From a virus, in IMG/VR virus record IMGVR_UViG_3300032284_002538, positions 1 through 25,107 of that record: a stretch of DNA of 25,107 bases; one strand, 5' to 3'. The position numbers and the translations under genes are program-made. The stretch's first letter is position 1. Each line of letters opens with the position of its first letter. The notes under the pieces are model-generated. The model did no database searches. It was given only the letters and a program-made list of their open reading frames with translations, and was not told the origin of the DNA. Shown here piece by piece: positions 19,009 through 25,107 of the stretch.

Positions 19009-19082
19009 AGCGGGATGGAGAAACGGTAACTCACGAGTCTCATAAGCTCGAGGTCCAGGTTCGATTCCTGGTCCCGCAACCA
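19009..19082 (+). tRNA. Initiator tRNA-fMet(CAU)
   Basis: Acceptor AGCGGGA/TCCCGCA has an A1-A72 mismatch, the bacterial initiator hallmark, and the end CCGCAACCA is like bacterial fMet tRNA. Anticodon loop CTCATAA, T-arm CCAGG-TTCGATT-CCTGG. The three G-C pairs usual in the initiator anticodon stem are only partly kept. Confidence 0.88.
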
Positions 19083-19087
19083 ATTAA

Positions 19088-19175
19088 GGAGAGTTGGCCG
19101 AGTGGTTAAGGCAACAGTTTGCTAAACTGTCGTCCAGAAATGGGCGCATAGGTTCGATTCCTATACTCTCCGCCA
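19088..19175 (+). tRNA. tRNA-Ser(GCU)
   Basis: Class II tRNA: acceptor GGAGAGT/ACTCTCC, anticodon arm ACAGT-TTGCTAA-ACTGT, long variable arm, T-loop TTCGATT, G73, CCA encoded. Confidence 0.94.
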
Positions 19176-19195
19176 AATTTTAAAAAGGAAAAGAA

Positions 19196-19393
19196 ATGTA
19201 CATTAAACCAGGTCCAAATTATAAGATGTCAAAACAGACTAAACGTAGTCTTGCTTTGATCGTTGATCCTCATGAACGAGGAATACAACGTCGACTCATG
19301 GTTCAGGCCGAACTAGCGGCACTTGTTTCACCAAAGCGCGAAAAGAAACAGAGCTACGGTAATCGTCCTATAGTTGAAACAACAGAAGAATAA
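19196..19393 (+). CDS. 65-aa basic hypothetical protein
   Basis: An AAGGAAAAG Shine-Dalgarno sequence precedes ATG 19196. The protein is rich in Lys/Arg (KMSKQTKRSLALI, DPHERGIQRRLM) with one amphipathic helix in the middle (VQAELAALV) and a polar tail; no membrane segment. It resembles small phage proteins of unknown role and could bind nucleic acid (inference from charge). Stop is 5 nt before tRNA-Asn, so mRNA and tRNA are probably cut from one transcript. Confidence 0.75.
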   Translation: MYIKPGPNYKMSKQTKRSLALIVDPHERGIQRRLMVQAELAALVSPKREKKQSYGNRPIVETTEE

Positions 19394-19398
19394 TTTAT

Positions 19399-19475
19399 TC
19401 CCTGATAGCTCAGTTGGTAGAAGCACTTGACTGTTAATCAAGGTGTCGCTGGTTCGAGCCCAGCTCGGGGAGCCA
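19399..19475 (+). tRNA. tRNA-Asn(GUU)
   Basis: Acceptor TCCCTGA/TCGGGGA, anticodon arm CTTGA-CTGTTAA-TCAAG, T-arm CTGG-TTCGAGC-CCAG, G73, CCA encoded. D-arm has one extra A (GTAGAAGC). Confidence 0.92.
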
Positions 19476-19495
19476 TTTTTAAAAAAGGAAATTGT

Positions 19496-19657
19496 ATGCA
19501 GGTAAGAGCAAACGCAAATGGTAAGATTGGAACGTGCGGATGTGGTCGTAGTCCTACAGGAGATTGCTGTGGATGGCACGGACTAAATGAAGATGCTTAT
19601 AAACAAGCATTGGAACAATATAACCAAAAATTAAATGAGAATAAGGATTCAAAATGA
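19496..19657 (+). CDS. CDGSH-like iron-sulfur protein (divergent)
   Basis: 53 aa from ATG 19496 with AAAAAAGGAA before it; a longer frame from 19427 runs through the tRNA and is rejected. CGCGRS (C14, C16) ... CCGWH (C24/C25, H28) follows the mitoNEET/CDGSH plan C-x-C-x2-S-x(n)-C-[D]-G-x-H, with the Asp replaced by Cys, Ser by Trp and the loop shorter by one residue. If it binds a 2Fe-2S cluster the ligands would be three Cys and one His, giving redox or electron-transfer function. A helical charged tail follows. It overlaps the next start by 4 nt (ATGA). Alternative: a small zinc-binding protein. Confidence 0.6.
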   Translation: MQVRANANGKIGTCGCGRSPTGDCCGWHGLNEDAYKQALEQYNQKLNENKDSK

Positions 19658-19878
19658 TTAAAGGTAGCAGATGTTCAGAGTTAGATAACGATCTGTGCGT
19701 AGAAAATGCAGGTGGTAATAGGTTTGATCTTATTATACTTGCTTCTGTGCGAGCTCGAGAAATCAGCGAACGTAATAAAAATAGCGAAAAATTTGAACAT
19801 CTGCACACTCCTGTTTCAGCCTTACTTGAAATACAAGAAGGAAAAATAGGAGCAGAGTACTTAAAAAAAGTACGTTAA
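19654..19878 (+). CDS. rpoZ: RNA polymerase omega subunit-like protein
   Basis: 74 aa. After a short N terminus, GGNRFDLIILASVRAREI (residues ~20-37) matches the omega core (NRF-[DE]-L-V-x2-A-x-R-A-R). HTPVSALLEIQEGKIGAEYL matches the downstream helix (V-x-A-L-x-E-I-x-x-G-K-I). Both conserved helices are present and the length fits the family. Bacterial omega wraps the beta-prime C terminus and stabilises core RNA polymerase, so this protein could replace or compete with the host subunit during infection (inference). It is coupled to the CDGSH-like gene by an ATGA overlap; AAGGATTCAAA is its ribosome site. Confidence 0.82.
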   Translation: MIKGSRCSELDNDLCVENAGGNRFDLIILASVRAREISERNKNSEKFEHLHTPVSALLEIQEGKIGAEYLKKVR

Positions 19879-19885
19879 GAATTTT

Positions 19886-19961
19886 GCCTGGGTGCGTAGA
19901 GAGGTGATACGTCTCCTTTACACGGAGAGCGATACTGGTTCGAGTCCAGTCCCAGGTACCA
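19886..19961 (+). tRNA. tRNA-Val(UAC)
   Basis: Acceptor GCCTGGG/CCCAGGT, anticodon loop TTTACAC closed by CTCC/GGAG, T-arm ACTGG-TTCGAGT-CCAGT, A73, CCA encoded. Confidence 0.94.
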
Positions 19962-19966
19962 ATCAT

Positions 19967-20043
19967 CGGAGTGTAGCGCAGTCTGGTAGCGCACCTGGTT
20001 TGGGACCAGGGGGTCCAAGGTTCGAATCCTTGTACTCCGACCA
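19967..20043 (+). tRNA. tRNA-Pro(UGG)
   Basis: Acceptor CGGAGTG/TACTCCG (C1-G72 as in bacterial Pro tRNA), anticodon arm CCTGG-TTTGGGA-CCAGG, T-arm with TTCGAAT, A73, CCA encoded. Confidence 0.95.
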
Positions 20044-20051
20044 TAATACTT

Positions 20052-20059
20052 TGTAAATA
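20052..20059 (+). promoter_or_regulatory. Late-type box TGTAAATA, 5 nt before ATG
   Basis: TGTAAATA, five bases, ATG at 20065, no Shine-Dalgarno sequence. Confidence 0.5.
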
Positions 20060-20064
20060 TATCT

Positions 20065-20838
20065 ATGTTTTACGAAAAACTTCCAATAAACATAGATATA
20101 GATAATCTTCAGCGAGACCTAGTGGAACATGTAATTTCACTAGGTCCTCCCGTTATACAAGGTGAAGAATTTATTACACCTGAATACTTTGGATTCGGAG
20201 GATGGAGCATCCTATCACGCACAGGCGATTGGCATGACGGTTGGGAAATGGGACATATAGCACAAAACGAAGCACGTGACTTAATATATCCAAATGGGAT
20301 TCCAAACTACCGAGCATTAAAATATTTGAATTTTTCTCATGGCGTAGAGCATAGGAACCCTACTCAGGCATGTAAGGGAGAATTTGTTAAAATAATATCC
20401 CAATTAGAAAAAATGGGTTTTTATCCTAGTCGTGCTAGGGTGAGTATTATGCAACCAGGAGCAAGTACAACTGTACATCAAGATGCACCCAGTAATGTTT
20501 ATATGGCTAGAATTCATATTCCTATTATAACAAACGAACAATGTATACACTCTTGCGAAGGGATAGATTTGCACATGCCTGCAGACGGTAGCGCCTATAT
20601 CATGTGGGTTAATTTACCTCATCAGGCTCGAAATACTTCAAATGAAAATAGGTATCATATGTTGATAGATGTGTACGACACTCAACATATAACCGATAAC
20701 TTTCATTATAAAGATAATTACAGTATATTAGAAACAGAAGCCAATCGTTACAGAGCAATATTAAATAACATTAATCTAACAGCACAAGAAATTAAAATAT
20801 TTGATGAATTTAAGCAAAAGTTTGTAACCAAAGATTAA
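20065..20838 (+). CDS. Aspartyl/asparaginyl hydroxylase-like 2-oxoglutarate oxygenase
   Basis: 257 aa. TVHQDAP gives H138-x-D140, NLPHQARN the distal His (H186) and R196 (ENRYHMLIDVYD) the cosubstrate Arg. ARIHIPIITNEQC between them is the strand pair typical of the aspartyl/asparaginyl beta-hydroxylase family. Unlike the related product of 14311-15033 it keeps the metal-binding Asp. A helical tail of about 50 residues follows the core. It stands alone between tRNA-Pro and tRNA-Gly and stops 1 nt before the latter. Substrate unknown. Confidence 0.82.
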   Translation: MFYEKLPINIDIDNLQRDLVEHVISLGPPVIQGEEFITPEYFGFGGWSILSRTGDWHDGWEMGHIAQNEARDLIYPNGIPNYRALKYLNFSHGVEHRNPTQACKGEFVKIISQLEKMGFYPSRARVSIMQPGASTTVHQDAPSNVYMARIHIPIITNEQCIHSCEGIDLHMPADGSAYIMWVNLPHQARNTSNENRYHMLIDVYDTQHITDNFHYKDNYSILETEANRYRAILNNINLTAQEIKIFDEFKQKFVTKD

Positions 20839-20839
20839 T

Positions 20840-20915
<76 letters not shown>

Positions 20916-20923
20916 AAGGATAT

Positions 20924-22102
20924 ATGAAAAAAAGAATAGCAGTGTTAGGAACAGGTACAGCAGGAATAATATCACTTTCAATTTTATTATCTTATGTAAC
21001 CAACAACTGGGATGTTGTTAGTGTCTATGATCCTACCAAACCTATCCTAGGAATTGGGGAAAGTACCAATCCTAACTTTATAGGTACCCTTCAAGAAGGT
21101 ACACAATTTAATATCGATGATTTAGGAGAACTTCACGGAACATTAAAGTTTGGAACAAAATATCGTCGATGGAGAGAAAACGATTTTGTTAACCCGTTGT
21201 TTGGTGCAGGTTATGCTATACACTTTGACAATTTTACCTTAAAAGATTATTGTTTCAAAAAGTTTTATAAATTGTGGCCTGAGAAATTCAAAGAGATAAC
21301 AGGTTCTGTTACAGAAGTTGTTCCGGGAAATAAATCTGCAAAAATTTTAATAGATAACCGTGTAGAAGAATTTGATTACATTGTAGATTGTAGAGGGTTT
21401 CCTCCCGACCTTAGTTTAGATTATGTCAAGTCTTCATGCAGTCCTGTTAATCATTGTGTTGTTTATTCTGTTCCTCCCGAAAATCAAGAAATGTACACAG
21501 ATCATATTGCTATGAATCACGGCTGGATGTTTGGTATTCCGTTAACAACTAGAACGACTTATGGATATCTGTTCAACGATACTATGTCTAACAAAGCTGA
21601 TGTTATCAAAGAGATGAGCGAATACTTAAAGATTGATATAAATGAAGACAAGATTATTGAATATAACTTCACACCATTTTATACTAAGAAAATTTTTGAG
21701 GGACGAGTATTAAAAAACGGCAATCGGGCTTTGTTTTTTGAACCATTATCTGCTAGTTCAATTTATATGTATATTCAAATTATGCAGAGTTTTATTGATT
21801 ATCTAGTAGATCCAGAGCGTGTATTACTTAACGAATCATTTCAAATGAACGCAGAGGGATTAGAAGATATGATCAGCTATCTATATCACGGCGGATCTAC
21901 CCTTGATACAGAATTTTGGCAACATGCTAAAACCCTAGGACAAAAAAAGTTGGCCAATAGTATTAAATTAAAGGCCGTGATCAAAGATTATAATGCACTT
22001 TTTGATCAAGGTCTCCTTATACAAGGCAAGGGTTGGTTGTTTGCTCCTATGACTATGCGCCTAGTAGATGAAAAATTTGGTTATAATTATTTCAAACGTT
22101 AA
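20924..22102 (+). CDS. Flavin-dependent tryptophan-halogenase-family protein (short form)
   Basis: 392 aa from ATG 20924, chosen for AAAGGA just before it; an in-frame ATG at 20855 lies in the tRNA. GTGTAG (residues 9-14) is the FAD site and GIGESTNPNF the second flavin motif of PF04820. GTLKFGTKYRRW holds the Lys corresponding to the catalytic Lys of PrnA/RebH, and NHGWMFGIPLTTRTTYGYLF retains G-W-x-F-x-I-P, close to the W-x-W-x-I-P motif. FFEPLSASS is the C-terminal flavin contact. Shorter than classical halogenases (about 500-550 aa), so substrate and even halogenation are uncertain. The stop directly abuts tRNA-Arg(UCG). Confidence 0.82.
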   Translation: MKKRIAVLGTGTAGIISLSILLSYVTNNWDVVSVYDPTKPILGIGESTNPNFIGTLQEGTQFNIDDLGELHGTLKFGTKYRRWRENDFVNPLFGAGYAIHFDNFTLKDYCFKKFYKLWPEKFKEITGSVTEVVPGNKSAKILIDNRVEEFDYIVDCRGFPPDLSLDYVKSSCSPVNHCVVYSVPPENQEMYTDHIAMNHGWMFGIPLTTRTTYGYLFNDTMSNKADVIKEMSEYLKIDINEDKIIEYNFTPFYTKKIFEGRVLKNGNRALFFEPLSASSIYMYIQIMQSFIDYLVDPERVLLNESFQMNAEGLEDMISYLYHGGSTLDTEFWQHAKTLGQKKLANSIKLKAVIKDYNALFDQGLLIQGKGWLFAPMTMRLVDEKFGYNYFKR

Positions 22103-22177
22103 CGGCCTTTGGTGAAATGGATATCATTTCGGTCTTCGAAACCGACGGTGGGAGTTCGATCCTCTCAAGGCCGGCCA
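22103..22177 (+). tRNA. tRNA-Arg(UCG)
   Basis: Acceptor CGGCCTT/AAGGCCG, anticodon arm TCGGT-CTTCGAA-ACCGA, T-arm GGGAG-TTCGATC-CTCTC, G73, CCA encoded. It begins on the base after the stop codon of the halogenase-like gene. Confidence 0.94.
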
Positions 22178-22178
22178 T

Positions 22179-22252
22179 GCTCTTGTAGTATAATGGTAGT
22201 ACACTGACTTGGTACGTCAGTAATCCAAGTTCGATTCTTGGCTTGAGCACCA
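22179..22252 (+). tRNA. tRNA-Thr(GGU)
   Basis: D-stem GTAT/GTAC, anticodon arm CTGAC-TTGGTAC-GTCAG, T-arm CCAAG-TTCGATT-CTTGG, A73, CCA encoded. The acceptor has two adjacent U-U mismatches (5-68 and 6-67). One nucleotide separates it from tRNA-Arg. Confidence 0.9.
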
Positions 22253-22255
22253 CGG

Positions 22256-22284
22256 TTGACTAAATGGTAAATTGAATGTATAAT
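22256..22284 (+). promoter_or_regulatory. Near-consensus sigma70 promoter giving a leaderless start
   Basis: TTGACT (22256-22261), 17-bp spacer, TATAAT (22279-22284), then 6 nt and ATG at 22291. The predicted +1 is the A of that ATG. Confidence 0.75.
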
Positions 22285-22290
22285 CAAGTC

Positions 22291-22518
22291 ATGTATAAAA
22301 TAATAGGTAAAGAAGAAACATTTAAGGTGTTAACACTAGATGAGGCAATGAATCTTGCCAAGCATATGAACGAATTCGTAACTATCAAAGGTGACGATTT
22401 TGAAGTATGCGGTATATTTGGTGTTGACAGCATTAAGGAAGGTAAGTGCCCAGACGGTGTTGCTTACGATTGGAACAAAGCAAGCCGAATAGGCCGTGTT
22501 AAAAAGGAGAGAGTCTAA
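22291..22518 (+). CDS. 75-aa hypothetical protein
   Basis: I take the ATG at 22291, not the in-frame ATG at 22276 that overlaps the -10 box and would not be transcribed. The protein reads as a small alpha/beta domain (KVLTLDEAMNLAKHMNEFVTIKGDDFEVCGIFGVDSI) with a basic end (GRVKKERV); no membrane segment. No family recognised. It appears to be translated from a leaderless mRNA and its stop overlaps the phosphatase start (TAATG), so the two are co-expressed. Confidence 0.72.
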   Translation: MYKIIGKEETFKVLTLDEAMNLAKHMNEFVTIKGDDFEVCGIFGVDSIKEGKCPDGVAYDWNKASRIGRVKKERV

Positions 22519-22961
22519 TGCCATGGATTGAAAATGTAGCCGCAAGTGATATTCCGATTGGGTTTCATCACGATGCTGGCCCTAATAGTATGCTGATCAG
22601 TATAGTTGATCCAGCAAGTTGGCGTCCTACTCCAAAACATCAGTTCAAAGAAATTCATAATTTTGAATTTTTAGATGTAGAAGAAAAGGACGAGGTTCTT
22701 GAAGAAGAAATGAAGTGCAGTCAAGAGCAAGCTAATCAACTTGTGGCTCTTTTACAACACGCTTTGGCTAATCGTATGAATGTTGTTGTTCATTGCTTCG
22801 CGGGTATTTGTCGTTCAGGTGCTGTATGCGAAGTGGGTGTAATGCTTGGATTTGAGGATACAGAACGTTTTCGTAGTCCTAATCTGCTTGTCAAGCATCG
22901 TATGATGAAGGCCTTAGGTTGGACATATGATGAAAACGAAAAGCCTAACATTGACAACTAG
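22518..22961 (+). CDS. Cysteine-based protein phosphatase (dual-specificity/tyrosine type)
   Basis: 147 aa. VVVHCFAGICRSG contains the H-C-x5-R-S signature (H92, C93, R99, S100) of Cys-dependent phosphatases: C93 is the nucleophile and R99 binds phosphate. An upstream acidic helix (EEKDEVLEEEMKCSQEQANQL) precedes the P-loop as in atypical dual-specificity enzymes; the general-acid Asp could lie in the LDVEEKDE region but cannot be fixed by eye. It could dephosphorylate protein, RNA 5' ends or a small molecule. Strong ribosome site AAAAAGGAGAGAG; coupled to the small gene upstream. Confidence 0.78.
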   Translation: MPWIENVAASDIPIGFHHDAGPNSMLISIVDPASWRPTPKHQFKEIHNFEFLDVEEKDEVLEEEMKCSQEQANQLVALLQHALANRMNVVVHCFAGICRSGAVCEVGVMLGFEDTERFRSPNLLVKHRMMKALGWTYDENEKPNIDN

Positions 22962-22975
22962 AGAGTTTTTAATCC

Positions 22976-23113
22976 ATGATAGATTGGCAATTAATTATTG
23001 TTGGATTAATTGTTATATTTGCCGTAGCAGTTATTGTTAAATCAATATGTTTTGGACCTAAAGAATCTAAATGTCATAATTGTAGTAACAATCCTGCTAA
23101 ATGTAATTTATAG
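22976..23113 (+). CDS. 45-aa single-span membrane protein with Cys-rich tail
   Basis: MIDWQLII begins a long hydrophobic span (residues ~5-22), followed by KSICFGPKESK and CHNC-x6-C. It is similar in design to FeoB-associated Cys-rich membrane proteins (one helix plus a metal-binding Cys cluster), though far too short for certainty. A weak GAGAG site precedes the ATG and the gene sits 14 nt after the phosphatase. The Cys cluster suggests metal or Fe-S binding (inference). Confidence 0.62.
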   Translation: MIDWQLIIVGLIVIFAVAVIVKSICFGPKESKCHNCSNNPAKCNL

Positions 23114-23126
23114 AGCTTTTGTACTC

Positions 23127-23134
23127 TATAAATA
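23127..23134 (+). promoter_or_regulatory. Perfect T4-type late box TATAAATA, 5 nt before ATG
   Basis: Exact TATAAATA, TTTTT, then ATG at 23140. No Shine-Dalgarno sequence. The best single example of the box-N5-ATG arrangement. Confidence 0.65.
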
Positions 23135-23139
23135 TTTTT

Positions 23140-24741
23140 ATGAAAAAAAACTATAAAATAGTCATAGTCGGCGGCGGAACTGCTGGATGGCTATGCGCGG
23201 CCTGGATCAGTAAAAAATTTCCTAATGTAGATCTTAGATTAATAGAGTCTCCTCAAATTCCCAAAATAGGCGTAGGTGAATCTGTTACTCCCCATGTTTC
23301 TGCGTTCTTCAATGAGTTAGGTATTGAAGATAAGCATTGGATGAAATATACTGGTGCTGTACACAAATATGCCAATAAATTTATTGGGTGGAGAGGAGAC
23401 TCAGATTTTGAACATTTTAGTTTTAGCTACCCAACTAAAACAACAATTTTACAAAAAGAATTAAATCATCCAACTTCTAAAGAAGATTTAATATTTAGAG
23501 AATCGGATGTTCGGACCACTGACACTCTAATGAAACTTCTAGCAGAAGGAACATTTGATAAGTTTGACAAGCATTTTAATAGTCAATATTACTATATGAT
23601 GCGCAATGTTGCTCCATTTGATGACAATGGAAATTATTTGCTTAATCCTTTTTATAGTTGGAGTCAGCATATCAACGCAGAACGTGCTGCCGATTATGCA
23701 AGAGATTACATAGCATTACCCAACGGGGTAAAGCATATACAAGCTAAAGTTAAAGAAGTTTTAACAGAAGGCAACAATATTAAATCTCTTATATTATGCG
23801 ACGATAGTATAATTGACTCTGATCTGTTTATAGATGCTAGCGGTTTCCACAAAGTTTTAGTTAAAAATTGGCCGACAAAGGATTACACAAATAATACCGT
23901 CAATAGCGCATGGGTTTGTCAACTTGATTACATTGATCAAGAAAAAGAAATGGTAAACTATACACAAAGTATTGCTCAAAACTACGGCTGGTTGTTTAAG
24001 ATTGGATTATATCATAGAATGGGCAGTGGGTATTGTTATGATTCCAATTATATTTCTGATGATGCCGCCAGAGAGTCTTACATTAATATGATTGGTAATC
24101 GACGTGCAGAACCAAGATTGTTAAAATGGAAACCTCAACGATTGCAAAACTCTGCAAATGGTAATGTAGTAGCTATTGGCCTTAGTTGTGGATTCGTTGA
24201 GCCTATGGAAGCCAATGCATTGTTTATCATAGTAAACAGTATTGTTTCGTTAACTAGTATATTTGATGGCTATAATAAAACTGGTGTTATGAATTTTAAA
24301 AATTATAACGAAAAAATTAGCTATTGCATTGATGACATAGCCGATTTTATTCTAGTCCATTATACATTAAGTTCTCGAAATACAACTAAGTTCTGGTTAG
24401 ATAAACAAGAACTAGGTTTAAGAAAAAATCACAAAGATCTTGTTTATAAAAAATATATGAACAAAAACAATACTATGGCAAGCGCACTAGATGGTTACTC
24501 TTTGTTTCCTGAGTATATGTGGGCACAATTAGCTCATAGTTGGGGATTAGATTTATCTCAATGGAAAGATAAAACATTTACGAACCTAGATTTGGAATTG
24601 ACTAGATTATACTATCAACACCTATCCGAAAAACATAATATCATTAGCCAGACTAGACCTAATAACTATCAATGGCTAAAAAACAATATTTTTAATGGTT
24701 TAGAATCAAAAGATTGGGAAAAACTTTATTTACAGGTTTAA
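23140..24741 (+). CDS. Flavin-dependent tryptophan-halogenase-family protein (long form)
   Basis: 533 aa from ATG 23140; an in-frame ATG at 23119 lies upstream of the late box. IVGGGTAGW (FAD site, residues 9-17), GVGESVTPH and TGAVHKYANKFIGW (K76, at the place of the catalytic Lys of PrnA/RebH) are all present, as is NVVAIGLSCGFVEPMEANALF near the end. The family motif W-x-W-x-I-P is degenerate: YGWLFKIGLYHR has neither the second Trp nor the Pro. Full-length for the family, so it should bind FAD, but chlorination or bromination is doubtful; it might act as a hydroxylase on a related substrate. It needs a flavin reductase, none of which is seen here. Confidence 0.85.
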   Translation: MKKNYKIVIVGGGTAGWLCAAWISKKFPNVDLRLIESPQIPKIGVGESVTPHVSAFFNELGIEDKHWMKYTGAVHKYANKFIGWRGDSDFEHFSFSYPTKTTILQKELNHPTSKEDLIFRESDVRTTDTLMKLLAEGTFDKFDKHFNSQYYYMMRNVAPFDDNGNYLLNPFYSWSQHINAERAADYARDYIALPNGVKHIQAKVKEVLTEGNNIKSLILCDDSIIDSDLFIDASGFHKVLVKNWPTKDYTNNTVNSAWVCQLDYIDQEKEMVNYTQSIAQNYGWLFKIGLYHRMGSGYCYDSNYISDDAARESYINMIGNRRAEPRLLKWKPQRLQNSANGNVVAIGLSCGFVEPMEANALFIIVNSIVSLTSIFDGYNKTGVMNFKNYNEKISYCIDDIADFILVHYTLSSRNTTKFWLDKQELGLRKNHKDLVYKKYMNKNNTMASALDGYSLFPEYMWAQLAHSWGLDLSQWKDKTFTNLDLELTRLYYQHLSEKHNIISQTRPNNYQWLKNNIFNGLESKDWEKLYLQV

Positions 24742-24787
24742 CCAAACTATAGTGCAAAGAAAATAATTTGGATCAAAAAGGATTAAT

Positions 24788-25107
24788 ATGCCAAAGTGTT
24801 ATCAATTGATTGGAGTGCCTGGTAGTGGTAAAAGTACATGGGTGGCCAATCAAGAATGGGCTAAGGACTGTTCTTACATAAGCACCGACTCCTGGGTGGA
24901 ATTGTATGCAAAGGAACAGGGCAAAACCTATTCAGAAGTATTTGTAGAATACATGCCCAAAGCCGTCAACATCATGACCGAACATGTTAAACTGGCTAGA
25001 GATGCTGGCCAAGATATTATTTGGGATCAAACTAGTACTACGGTAAAAAGTCGTACTCGTAAATTTAATATGTTACCTGACTATGAGCATATTGCTGTGG
25101 TGTTTAA
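24788..25107 (+). CDS. P-loop kinase, T4 polynucleotide-kinase-like (3' partial)
   Basis: 106 codons before the window ends. GVPGSGKST (residues 9-17) is the Walker A loop; the D in STDSW and the IIWDQTSTTVKSRTRK segment match the 5'-kinase domain of T4 Pnk and related phage RNA-repair or zeta-like kinases. AAAAAGGA lies 5 nt before the ATG. In T4 such a kinase repairs tRNAs cut by host anticodon nucleases, a fitting role beside a tRNA array (inference). Whether a phosphatase domain follows is outside the window. Confidence 0.8.
   Translation, partial: MPKCYQLIGVPGSGKSTWVANQEWAKDCSYISTDSWVELYAKEQGKTYSEVFVEYMPKAVNIMTEHVKLARDAGQDIIWDQTSTTVKSRTRKFNMLPDYEHIAVVF

Overview
The window looks like part of a large, AT-rich tailed-phage genome, most likely a T4-type (late-promoter) phage of a Gram-negative proteobacterium. 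Four things support this. (i) Genes of both strands are preceded by an 8-bp TATAAATA-like element at the spacing of T4 late promoters. (ii) There are two small holin-like membrane proteins, a T4-Pnk-like P-loop kinase and many tiny genes packed head to tail with ATGA or TAATG overlaps. (iii) A tRNA array of 29 standard genes plus several tRNA-like relics fills the right half. (iv) No housekeeping gene is seen. An outer-membrane barrel protein and a boxA-like leader point to a Gram-negative host. A prophage, plasmid or bacterial island is not formally excluded, because no capsid, tail or replication gene lies in the window.

Layout. Positions 1-1758 (+): the 3' part of a CHASE2 adenylate/guanylate cyclase, closed by a bidirectional terminator. 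Positions 1795-4652 (-): small proteins, a glycosyltransferase, a fatty-acid desaturase and two holin-like paralogues flanking a 60-aa protein. Positions 4839-5423 (+): a secreted beta-barrel protein between its own sigma70-type promoter and a bidirectional terminator. Positions 5470-11449 (-): an eight-gene sugar operon (GT34-type transferase, two SDR epimerase/dehydratases, split transketolase, APH-like kinase, nucleotidyltransferase-HAD fusion, unknown glycan protein). Positions 11568-12167 (+): a methyltransferase whose 3' end already carries the first of two tandem consensus promoters that lead into the tRNA array.

Positions 12146-22252 are the unusual part. tRNA genes for all 20 amino acids, including an initiator tRNA (Tyr only as a degenerate copy), are interleaved with six 2-oxoglutarate/Fe(II)-type oxygenases, two flavin tryptophan-halogenase-family proteins, an RNA polymerase omega-like subunit, a CDGSH-like protein and several strongly structured non-coding stretches. 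Four elements are tRNA-like but abnormal: a D-arm-less Tyr-like gene, a Lys gene with an 8-nt T-loop, a T-arm-less Lys-like hairpin and an acceptor/T-arm minihelix with encoded CCA. Positions 22291-25107 hold small genes, a Cys-phosphatase, the second halogenase-like gene and the start of a P-loop kinase.

The most striking regulatory pattern: five of the stand-alone oxygenase/halogenase genes have no Shine-Dalgarno sequence but carry NNTAAATA exactly 5 nt before ATG, and a sixth has it 4 nt before. In T4 geometry transcription would start on the A of the ATG, so these would be leaderless late mRNAs. Other genes in the window have the same box followed by a 15-18-nt leader with a Shine-Dalgarno sequence. 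Sigma70-type promoters with 16-18-bp spacers drive the tRNA blocks. All functional assignments are by motif reading; no database search was run.
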